From assembly GCF_027943255.1 (NCBI RefSeq), contig NC_072897.1:38600044-38664043 (forward strand): a stretch of 64,000 bases of DNA, in the 5' to 3' direction. The notes below the pieces were generated by a model that was given only the letters and a program-made list of their open reading frames with translations, ran no database searches and had not been told where the DNA came from. The position numbers and the translations under genes were made by a program. How positions within the stretch are numbered: the stretch's first letter is position 1; the number at the start of each line of letters is the position of its first letter. Shown piece by piece: positions 32,844 to 42,625 of this stretch. The stretch comes from Anastrepha obliqua (taxonomy: Eukaryota; Arthropoda; Insecta; Diptera; Tephritidae).

Positions 32844-32945
32844 AACAGTGGGTGCAGAAGTCGCCGTCAATACACTAACAGTGGCTGAGGATCCTCTTAA
32901 TGGCTCTGCCGCTATCTTAACACAGCAGCAGCAGCATGAGTATTA
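32844..32945 (-). pseudogene. CR1-like ORF1 piece between U and E1
   Basis: Minus strand: a Cys/Ala repeat (gctgctgctgct) then VKIAAEPLRGSSATVSVLTA and TSAPTV. It matches VSVLMPTSAPTAS on the other side of U. Confidence 0.5.
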
Positions 32946-33492
32946 CGCTGAAATCAGTGAACGCCATAAACGCAATCCTCTGTCAGCTGTTACGATCAAA
33001 CTAATGAGAACCCCATGTAAATGAAAAATTCCTTCCTTCTGTATCGTAGTATCGTAGATTTTATTTCACGATTATTAAAAAAATCCCGTAATACCGACTC
33101 AGCTGATTGCTCTCTCACCACACAGTGTTGCCAAGCAGTACATTTCGAAATCATTTACAAAATAAAGTTAGAAAAATGATAATTTTTGTTAAAATAATTT
33201 AAAAATACTGTTGAATAATGTTAATTATAGTTAAATGAACTATTTGCATTTGTTGGTTTTTCGCTTTGGTTTATTAAACAATGAAAAATTGTAACTGATA
33301 ACGCGGCTGTGTGAAAAAGTGTGTAAGCAAAAATATCAGTGGCAACAATGTGTAGATATCAACCAAACACACACAATCCGATTTATTGTGTAAATATGTA
33401 ATTAAAAGAACGCAGTTGTTCTCAGGGGATGAGTTTTTGTGCTCTTTAGGGGCTGCGGTAAGGGACTGCGTAACGTGTTCACTGTTTTCAGC
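32946..33492 (-). mobile_element. E1: 547-bp inverted-terminus element with 4-bp TSD
   Basis: The termini gctgaaatcagtgaacgcc (left) and, inverted, gctgaaaacagtgaacacg (right) are inverted repeats. ATTA flanks both ends (32942-32945, 33493-33496). Removing the element and one ATTA restores a minus-strand frame DTNTHAAAA in the surrounding ORF1. There is no coding capacity. Superfamily is unknown. Confidence 0.75.
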
Positions 33493-33496
33493 ATTA

Positions 33497-33601
33497 GTGT
33501 CTTTTAAACCACTAGTTCCGTGGGAGGGCGAGATAGCATTCGCATTTACAGCAGATGTGGGAGAGTTAGTTTGATGTTTTGTTTTAATTTTGGCCCTTTT
33601 A
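33497..33601 (-). pseudogene. CR1-like ORF1 piece between E1 and E2
   Basis: Open minus-strand frame RAKIKTKHQTNSPTSAVNAN AISPSHGTSGLKDTN, Ser/Thr/Asn-rich, consistent with the linker of ORF1 after the PHD finger. It is bounded on both sides by E elements. Confidence 0.5.
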
Positions 33602-34361
33602 TGCTGAAAACAGTGAACACCGCACGGAATCCCTTACCGTGCACAAAAACTCACCCCCGAGAATAACTGCGTTCTTTTAATTACATATTTACACAATAAA
33701 TCGGATTGTGTGTGTTTGGTCGTTGTTCATTCCACCTGGGCTGAACGACTAAGCTGGGCTCTAAGCAACCGTGGGGGTCGGCAGGTTGCGGATAGCCGGA
33801 AGGCCTGTAGTAGCAGGTTAGTTGCGAAATAAGTTTAAACGAATAAGCAATCCCCGACAATGAGCGGCCAGAAGCGGAGGAGGCGGCTAAATGACAGCCC
33901 ATCCGATGAGGCTTCCGGTGACAGAAAAAAAAAAAAAAAATCCAGGCGCGGCGGTTTCCATAGTGGACGGCTTCCTGGTCAGCGTCTGTTCACCATGTTA
34001 GGTGCGGCTGCTAACTGACCGGTATATGCCGTGGCGCACTGGGAGTCTCTCATCACTTCAAGAACCATCTCTGTTGTTGAAGTGAGGGGAGTGATGTGAG
34101 CTTGCTCTGCCGAGGTGTAAGCTGCGGGGTGTATCAGTGACCAGCCCCTTCGGGCCCTAGTCAGGGAGTGTGTATTGGACGCAGAGGTAGTAGTATGCGT
34201 TGCCCCGGGTGAGCTCCGGTCCGTCCGTGTTTTCCGGGACCGGTAAAGCGAAGAACAGGCCTCAGGGAACTGGGGTAGGGGCACCGTCCCCAAGGGTATA
34301 CCCGTTCCTGTTTATTTCGGCCCGCCCCCCTACACACGATGCGCTGGTAAACAAAAAAAGA

Positions 34362-35780
34362 ATGGAAAAATATATGAGAAATACAACTAACAACAGCAGT
34401 AACATTTATGGTGCCATTATGATCAGCGGAAATGAAAGCCTAGAAGAGGCTAACAGAAAGGTACCAGGTTCAAGTGGATCGAGTGATCTACTAGTGGATT
34501 TAACTGAGGAGTACAAGACCCCCAAAGCTGGGTCGGAGTCCTATCAAGACGCTCAGTGTAGAAAGGCCTGAGAGAGCAAAATCGTCGCCACCTGCGCTGC
34601 AAGATAGCAATGAGAAAGCAGCACAATCGAGTAATGATACCTTAACGCTTCTTGGTGAGACGATTGGGAAGTTGACAGAAGCAATGCGTCTACCGCAACG
34701 CTCGATTAACAACCATATAAGGGAACTCCTCGAAAAGATCACTAAGCTGCACTCGAGAGCTCAGGAAGAAGCGAAAAGCAAGGAAGCCAAGCGAAACATT
34801 CTTGGAAGTGTAACGACTGAAGGAACACCGAAAAGACCACGCGAAGATAAGCAGCCGGGCAGAAAAACTCCACCCAAGAAAAGTAAAACCGAAGAAGAAC
34901 ACAAAGTGTCAGCAAGTGCAGACAAGAAAGTCAAAGGAGAGGGTAATGTCAAGAGGACAAACGGGGTTGTGGAAAATGGCTGGATTAGTGTCAAGCGCAA
35001 ACCAGCCAAGAAGAAAGTGACAAATAAACCACCTCCGAGGCCGGATGCGGTTGTCATTGCGCGTGCCGGAACAATGACGTACAGTGACATTCTCAGGGTG
35101 GTTAAAAAAGATGATGCCCTGCAAGAACTCGGCGAAAACGTTACGCGCATCAGAAAGACGGCCAAAGGCGAAATCCTGCTTCAACTGAAAAAGAGCAGAT
35201 GGCCAATACAGGAGTATATCAGAAGAAGATTGGCAAGGTGCTAGTTGACCAGGCGCAAATCAAGGTCCTAACCCACGAGATGTTGGTTGAGATCCGTGAC
35301 CTAGATGAAATCACAACCAAAGAGGACATAGGTGAGGCTATACGAACGCAAGTTAACGAGCTTAACCTATTTAGTGAAAACGCAATAAAAAGCGTAAGAG
35401 CGGCGTATGCAGGCACGCAAACAGCAGTGATAAGCCTACCAGCACTGGACGCAAGGCGACTGCTTGAGAAGCAAAAACTGAAAATCGGCTGGGCAGTATG
35501 CCGAATAAGAGAAAAGCCTGACTTGAGGAGATGCTACAGATGCCTGGAGTATGGATACCTAGCGAGGGCATGCGAAAACGAAGACGACAGAAGCCAGAAC
35601 TGTCTCAAATGTGGAGAAAAGGGACACCAAGCGAAAGTATGCGAGAAAAAGCCCTTCTGCGGAGCTTGTAAAAGAAATGGACGAGAAGACACAAGCCATC
35701 AGATTGGAAGCAGAAAATGCCCCCTGTATCAAGCGGCGTATATTAAAACCAAAAAATGGGGATTGAGCAGATCAATCTAA
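34362..35780 (+). pseudogene. R1-like ORF1 (gag-like with three CCHC knuckles), frameshifted
   Basis: ATG 34362 starts MEKYMRNTTNNSSNIYGAIM. The frame shifts near 34570 and near 35200. The central part is Lys-rich (KRPREDKQPGRKTPPKKSKT). A conserved segment AVVIARAGTMTYSDILRVVK leads to the nucleic-acid-binding end: CYRCLEYGYLARAC, CLKCGEKGHQAKVC and CGACKRNG. The knuckles are the signature of R1-clade ORF1, which packages the element RNA. Two indels are enough to break it. Confidence 0.8.
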
Positions 35781-38694
35781 ACCATTGCGAGGCTGCACAA
35801 GAGCTCTTAAAACAAAGGGTATACGAAAATAAGGTGGATGTTGTGCTAGTCAGCGACCAGCATAAAAATCTAAACGCCGGAACGTGGGTCTCGGACAGGA
35901 AAAGTAAAGCTGCTATTTGGGCCTGTGGAGGAAATACCCTGCAGGACAAACCGCACACCCACAGTGATTACTATACCCGGGCAAAAATACGTGGCATATA
36001 TTTCTACAGTTGCTACGCGCCACCGAAACTGACGCAAGCAGAGTTCGAAAACTTACTGGATGAACTTGTGCAAAACGCTCGTGGTACCACACCAAACGTG
36101 ATTGCGGGTGATTTCAATGCGTGGGCCCTGGAATGGGGTAGCAGATACACCAATAAAAGGGGAGAAGCCTTGATTAAGGCATTCTCACTACTTGATGTGG
36201 TTCTGCTAAACACTGGGGGAAAAACACCTTCGAAGTGAATGGTCGTGCATCAATAATCGACATCACTTACGCCAGCAGGGCTCTAGTACGATCAGCAAGC
36301 TGGCAAGTGAGTGACTTTTACACAGGCAGTGACCACCTTGCCATTAAGTTGGACTTTTCGCATGGAAAAGAAACCGCACAGAGAAAACAGAATAAGGGTT
36401 GGAGGGTGGAGACGCTTGATGAAGAAATGTTCCAAATCATGCTACAAAAGACCCCACCTAGCACCAACGATGTGGAACTTCAGGCGGAGCTGCTAGTAAA
36501 ACATGTTAGCAGAGCGTGCGATACCGCTATGTGCAGGAAAAGACAGAGCGCTCCCAGAAAGCCTGTATACTGGTGGAACGAGGAGATCAGCACCCTAAGA
36601 AGCGAATGCAAAAAAGCAAGGCGCCTTTCCCAAAGGAGTTATGGGCTGGCAGAACACTACAGTCTCCGCGAGAACTATAAAAAGAAGCGGAAACAATTAA
36701 AGAAAGCCATTAAAAGCAGCAAGGCAGCCAGCTTTAAAGAACTGTGCCAGAATGTGGACGAAAACCCGTGGGGTGATGGCTACAAACTCGTTATGGCCAA
36801 GGTCAAAGGAGGTAGAGGACAGGCGCCAACTTGCTCCATTCTCTTAGAAAAGATTATACAGACACTCTTTCCAAAGCAAGACATACAACCAAGCCAGACC
36901 CAGTTCCACGCAGCAGGAAATAGTGTCACAATCAGTGAAGCAGAGGTGATTATGGCAACGGAGACTTTCGGCAATGCTAAGGCTCCAGGACCTGACGGCA
37001 TTCCGAACAAGGCGCTAAAGATCGCTATCAGGCGCAACGCAAAGCCATTTGCAGAACACTTCACCAAGTGTATAAATGAAGGCATGTTTCCGAAAGTATG
37101 GAAGAAACAACAACTAGTCCTACTTCAGAAACTTGGGGTGACCCAAGTTCTTATCGGCCACTCTGCATGATAGATACTATGGGCAAAATCCTGGAGAAAC
37201 TAATCTGCACGCGCCTGGAACAGCACCTGGAGAAAGTGCCGGCTGAACTATCCGAACATCAGTTTGGTTTCCGAAAAGGTCGTTCAACCATCGATGCCGT
37301 CAGGAGGGTGACAAACATTGCAAGTAAGGCTATTGAGGGTGACAGGTGGATGCATGGTAATAAAGAATACTGTGCAGTTGTCACTCTGGATGTTAAGAAC
37401 GCCTTCAACTCGGCATACTGGCCATATATTATAAAGGCTCTTGAAGAAAAAAAAACCCCAGCATACTTAGTACGGGTTATAAACAGTTATCTGTCGGAAA
37501 GAGTACTTCTGTACAATACAGATGAAGGTCCAAAGAGATACGCAGTGACGGGTGGAGTACCGCAGGGTTCTGTACTGGGCCCGATGCTATGGAATGTATT
37601 ATATGATGGGGTACTGCAACTCCCAATGCCGAGGGGAGTGCAAATAATAGGATACGCAGACGACATTGCGTTGACCATAGTCGCCAAAACAATCCCCCAG
37701 ATCCAGAGTATCTGCAGCGAGGCAACAACAAAGGTCAAACAATGGCTAACGGCGGTTAAACTCCAGCTAGCCGGGCAAAAAACAGAAGCAGTTCTCATTA
37801 CGAGTAGAAAAAAATTAGAAACGACCACACTAAACATTGATGGGTTCAACGTCACAACACAGGCGGCACTACGATATTTGGGTGTAATGATCGATGCTCG
37901 ACTAAGCTTCAGGGAGCACATTAAAAAAAGCATGCGGAAAGGCAGCCATGGTGACGGCGGCACTGTCAAGGATTATGGCCAACATCGGTGGTCCCACTCA
38001 GAGTAGAAGAGCGCTCCTGGCTAGAGTTACCCAGTCTACACTCATGTATGCAGCAGCCATATGGGGTAAAGCCCTGATATAGAAAACGTACGCGAAGAAG
38101 GCGGAAATAGTTTTCAGACTTATTTCCCTTAGAGTTGCCTGGGCTTTCAGGACAGTGTCGTTCGAAGCAGTATGTGTCGTATCGGGTATCATGCCACCAG
38201 ATATAATGGCCTCTGAACTGGGTAGAGTGTACGACCAAGCCAAAAGCCTAAACAGGCGATTAACGGCGGAAGAGCGTAAAGAAGAAAGGCGGGGGAGCAT
38301 AAGCGAGTGGCAAAATCGCTGGGACCAAGCGACAAAAGGGAGATGGACGCATAAACTTATCAGAAGCGTACAGGCCTGGGTTGAGAGAGGACATGGAGAC
38401 ACAGATTACTATCTCACACAGTTCCTGACGGGGCATGGATGCTATAGAGAGTATCTCCAAAGACTCGGCCATGAGGACGCAGCTGACTGCTCGTTCTGCG
38501 GCAACGGTAGTGAGAACGTGGAACATGTCTTCTTCTCCTGCCCGAGATACGCATCTGAAAGAATGTGCATTGAAGAAATCATAAACGAAAAAATAACCCC
38601 GGGCAACATTGTAGATCACATGCTGCAGTCGAAATTGGTGTGGGCCAAGATGAAAGAATGGTCCGCGAATGCGTTACAGGAACTGCGTAAATAG
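35756..38694 (+). pseudogene. R1-like ORF2: endonuclease, RT, zinc finger, frameshifted
   Basis: Endonuclease: GIEQINLNHCEAAQELL, VIAGDFNAWALEWGS and, after a shift near 36230, FYTGSDHLAIKLDF. The usual glutamate block is VVLVSDQHK, with Glu replaced by Asp. RT: NAKAPGPDGIPNKALKIAI, a shift near 37140, HQFGFRKGRSTIDAVRRV, VTLDVKNAFNSAYW, TGGVPQGSVLGPMLWN and intact YADD at 37653-37664. After another shift near 37950 and a stop near 38080 comes the C-terminal CSFCGNGSENVEHVFFSCPR finger. The frame stops early (38694, TAG) relative to the 17-kb copy. Confidence 0.85.
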
Positions 38695-39496
38695 GAATGG
38701 GAACGCAGTAAGGAACGAAGACAAAGAAGTAATGAAGGGTAGACGGAGAGAGAAATACAAATGAAGAGCCATAATGGCTAGCTTGGCCCTGCGATGCAAT
38801 GCTTAAACGGCGGTACCGCAGGGCAAACGAAAGCTACAGAGGTCGGAGTTAGGGTTTAGTACGTAGGTGTACTGTTTCGCAAGTCCAGTTTAGTAGTAAT
38901 ACTGACTGTGCGTGGTCCCGAATGAGGTGCACCTTTAGCGATCAGTATGAATCGTGCATGCCGTCTGTATTGACGGTATCTATGTAAGATTCCCCCTTCG
39001 GATAAAAAAAAAAAAAAAAAAAACCCGAGAACAACTGCGTTCATTTAATTACATATTTACACAATACATCGGTTTATGTGTGTATGAGTTTGGTTGTATC
39101 TACACAATGTTGCCATTGATATTTTTGCTTACACACATTTTCACACATCCGCGTTATCAGTTACAATTTTTCATTTTTTAATAAACCAAAGCCAAAAACC
39201 AACAAATGCAAATAGTTCATTTAACTATAATTAACATTATTCAACAGTATTTTTAAGCTATTTTAATAAAAATTATCATTTTTCTAACTTTATTTTGTAA
39301 ATGATTTCGAAATGTACTGTGGTGAGAGAGCAATCAGCTGAGTCGGTATTACGGGATTTTTTTAATAATCGTGAAATAAAATCTACGGTACTACGATACA
39401 GAAGGAAGGAACTTTTCGTTTACACGGGGTTCTCATTAGTTTGATCGGATCAGCTGAGTCGGGATTGCGTTTACGGTGTTCACTGTTTTCAGCATT

Positions 39497-40013
39497 AGCT
39501 TTCTTCAGGAGCAGAGGTGACACCTTTGATGGTATTATTATGCAAGGCTCTTAATTCTAAGTGCAGTGCTTCAGTTTTTTCGATCAAAAGCTGTTTGTCT
39601 GATCGAAGAGCACTAATAATAAACATTGCCCGGGCATACTCAGCTAAGAGAAGCAATCTCATTAAGGATGGTTAGTAGAGAAATTGGTGAAATACTTTCC
39701 ATTTCTTTCTCAGTTAGTCGTTGAGGCTCATTAGGCATTGGTTGTACCGGCGGAATACTGCAATTCTCACTTATTTTAGCGGCAGTTGGTGAGTTAGTAG
39801 ATATTATGATTTCCGACGTCTCTTCACTAACGGAAGGAGTAGGGGAGCGGATAGATTTTTGGCGAGGAGCCACACAGTTTTTAGTAGAAATTTTAAATCA
39901 GCTGACAAAACACCTACACAATCCAAATGAAAAAGTTCATTACACTTTCCGCACTGCACTTTAGCTTGGTTGCGTTCAACCTTTAAACCGTACACACAAG
40001 GCATTTTATACAT
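39497..40013 (-). pseudogene. CR1-like ORF1, N-terminal part with PHD finger
   Basis: On the minus strand an ATG at 40013 starts MYKMPCVYGLKVERNQAKVQ, then CGKCNELFHLDCVGV. The C-x2-C, H-x2-C spacing is the second half of a PHD-type finger as found in ORF1 of many CR1-like elements. After a shift near 39850 comes a Ser/Thr linker and a leucine-rich helical stretch (ISLLTILNEIASLSS; SDKQLLIEKTEALHLELRAL) that may be a coiled coil for trimer formation. It ends at E2. The first Cys pair of the finger is incomplete (only CVYG). Confidence 0.65.
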
Positions 40014-42614
40014 AAATGCAAGTGTAAGGTATTTTGAATAATTATCAATTCAAAGAGTCACTATCTCGAGCACCGTAAAATATAAAAATTGAAAAATTAA
40101 ATGACCATCGTAGAGTGAGAAAACTTAAAAACACGGAGCGCAGTAAAAATCACGTCTACTCACGAACCCTTGGTCTTCACTTTCGTTCGTTTCAGTTACT
40201 CAAACATTATGATATTACGACGGAGTCAAACCAACACGCTTTGAAATTCGAATTAAATACGATCCAATACGAAAACACTGCTTGGTCCATCTAACTTTCA
40301 ACGGCCCAGAAGCAGTGCATTCGCAGAAGCACTAGGACGAAAAAGTGTAATAATTGAATCCTATGTTCCCTACACTCACCAGTAAACAAGCTAAAACATA
40401 TTAATCAATTATCAGTATCTTAATTCCAAGTTCTTCTGGTTCATATTTAAAGAAATTTCATAATTTTCTCCATTTCGCATTTTTGTCCTCATAAATACAT
40501 ACATATTTATTTATGTACGTGCATACGAAATATCATAATTTTTATGGGAATGTAGAAAAACAAACACACTTACAAAAAGCATACACTATTCCCTGCGACA
40601 ATATATCCCTATCCCTAATCCATACATATGTACGTACATATAAGTCGGCATACAAATACGAGTGCAAATAAAGGCAGGTTTACCCACCGTCTGATCCCCA
40701 ATGTAGAAGCTTAGCTCCAGAGAAAGCACAGAGAAGTAGACTTCTATTTTTGCCAAATCGTAAGTGGCCATGGCTGCTTTAAAGCGTACCTTTACCGCTT
40801 TGGACACGAAGAAAGTCCATACACCGAGCAGTGAACACCAGCAGTTGAGGAGGACGTGTCTCACGTGTCCCCGCTTCAGAAGAGTAAGGGCTAAACTGGA
40901 ACAGCCCTGGCAGCAGCATCAGCCCGAGAATTTAGTGCCACTGATGTTGAAGAGTAAGGACAATTGGAACAAAGTCCAACACATGTAATAATGCAGCAAC
41001 TCCGACATAGCGAGCAGGAAAGGATGATGTGCGAACACCAAATAAGAACAAGAAGTAGCACACCTGAAAATGCATGTAAACTGACGATACCACTATTAGA
41101 AATTAACTTTTCTATGGTAACGAACAGGGACATGGGGGTAGGGGGCGTCTAAATCCGACAGAGGTGGTTCTCTTCCGATATGACTTAACAGTAGTGGTAA
41201 TAGGCAGATGCAGCTTGTGACATTTTGCATCAGAACAGCAACTAACGTTGAGTGCAACGCTCAAACCGCCTCCCGACGAAATACTTGACGGTAGTACCGG
41301 GGGGATCGGTATTTTGACGGTAGGGGGTTTAGTTGGGGTTAAAATCTGACACTGAAGGGGTAAGGCTTTCGATGCTTCCTCCTCATAAAAAAAAAATTTC
41401 CGAGTATTTGCACCGGCACTGCGAAAATATCACGAAGATCCGTAGATGCTTGGCACCAGGTGCAAATCCTGACTTTATTTTAATTTATTTAAAAGTATAT
41501 ACTTATATGTAGGTACATATTTATTAAAATATACAGTAAGACAATAATGTGGGAAGGGGTCTGGCATCACTGGTGGTGAACAGCAAGAGCGAAAGTGAAG
41601 TTGTATTTCGGCGGCCGAACAAAGAAAACGAAAACGACGAGTGGTGCATCAATAAGTTTTTTTCTAAAGAATACAAACTAAATTTTATCTTTTACTTACA
41701 TTTTGATTTCATAATTTCTAAATAAAACAACTAGTGATACATCGCAGATGTACATCACTACATATGGGGGCTCAACCAGTAAATCTAGCGAAGGAAAATT
41801 GAAATCAAAAGCCCTAAGCAAACAAACTAAAATTTTGAAAATTGTCGGTATGTCGCGTCTGGTAGAGTTCGAGAAGATTCGAGACGCGCTGAAGAACGTT
41901 TTACTTTCATAATTTCTAAATAAAACAACTAGTGATACATCGCAGATGTTCATCACTACAATAATGAGTTTTTACATTGAAAATAAATTCAATATTTCGA
42001 CTTCAGTAGCAAAAACTAGCACACTTATTTATCTTTGACTTCTTTTTTGTACGGATTCATATTTATTCACAGAATTTAAAGGGAATTAATAAAAAAAATT
42101 CAAATTCTTTGGAAAACTACAAAATTAAAAAACAAAAACAAATAACACACTATTTCGACACTGTCAAAAAACTGCTTTTCAAACTTGAATACAGACTTTT
42201 TTATTATTTACATACAAATATTTTGTGATTTAAACCCATATCACTTGGGTGTCCGAGTTCTTTATTGAGCCACTGTATCATAAGTCATAATTTTTACTTG
42301 TATCTCTGTTTAGTATGATGGGCGTTCATCCCAAAGTGAATTTGCATGAAAATTATCCTATGGGCTTATTCATCTACCCTGTATCTTAATACTTTCATAT
42401 TGATTTTTCATATTAATATGTATATGACATTTTAAAAACAAATGTTTAGCCCGTAACGCATGGGCATTCATACATAAATGTATGTTAGCATGTAAGTATA
42501 TGTGTTCACATACATACATACTACATGCTCATATGGTATATACAAATGTACATACATATATATGTACTATAAAATGTGCAAATATAAAAATTCGTTTGAT
42601 TATACGTTTTTCAA
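40014..42614. other. Spacer with scraps; no gene supported
   Basis: 40014-40740 shows nothing beyond AT-rich DNA. Around 40880-41110 a plus-strand frame (SPTHVIMQQLRHSEQERMMC, then TIPLLEINF) vaguely resembles the start of a BEL/Pao gag but is too weak to call. 41160-41700 has no feature. 42460-42560 is acatatgta-rich. An LTR-like repeat is annotated separately at 41707-41960. Confidence 0.35.
41707..41960 (+). repeat. 56-bp direct repeat around a Pro-type PBS-like site (possible LTR remnant)
   Basis: The segment ttcataatttctaaataaaa...catcactaca occurs at 41707-41762 and 41905-41960 with one or two differences. The first copy is followed within two bases by tgggggctcaaccagta, which resembles a tRNA-Pro primer-binding site. 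A short frame starting MSRLVEFEKIRDALKN follows before the second copy. This is what an internally deleted LTR element would look like. It is tentative: only one LTR end can be recognised. Confidence 0.35.
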
Positions 42615-42625
42615 ATGTATCAATA

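Larger units (their letters stand above)
33721..39023 (+). mobile_element. R1-clade-like non-LTR retrotransposon, full length but broken
   Basis: It has a 5' leader (33721-34361, starting cgttgttcattccacctggg), ORF1 with three zinc knuckles, ORF2 with endonuclease, RT and a C-terminal finger, a 3' UTR and a poly(A) tail (39004-39023). The 3' end is shared with the truncated copy at 17381-18228. Flanking duplication of 66-71 bp (33655-33720 and 39024-39094) is diverged at several positions, suggesting an old insertion. Confidence 0.8.
33602..39492 (+). mobile_element. E2: second E element, opposite orientation, holding an R1-like retrotransposon
   Basis: The termini are tgctgaaaacagtgaacacc (33602) and, inverted, gctgaaaacagtgaacacc (39492), flanked by TTTA (33598-33601) and ATTA (39493-39496). 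The segment 39024-39492 is the inverted equivalent of 33430-32946 in E1. The R1-like element at 33721-39023 lies inside it. About 66-71 bp of E2 (ccgagaayaactgcg ... gtttggt) is repeated on both sides of R1. Confidence 0.75.
23050..40013 (-). mobile_element. CR1-like non-LTR retrotransposon split over 17 kb by insertions
   Basis: Minus-strand pieces follow one gene order: PHD-finger ORF1 start (40013-39497), ORF1 middle (33601-33497, 32941-32844, 27180-26959), ORF1 end (25942-25560), endonuclease (25500-24819) and RT (24599-23072). Each gap is filled by an element with its own ends: E2 (with R1), E1, U and the long-TIR MITE. That these pieces belong to one original copy is my inference from order, strand and continuity at the junctions. 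Confidence 0.65.

Noticed and set aside
39640..40013. PHD-finger frame as a host chromatin gene
   Set aside because: Short, single finger followed by a low-complexity linker and next to retrotransposon pieces in matching order; CR1-like ORF1 is the simpler reading.
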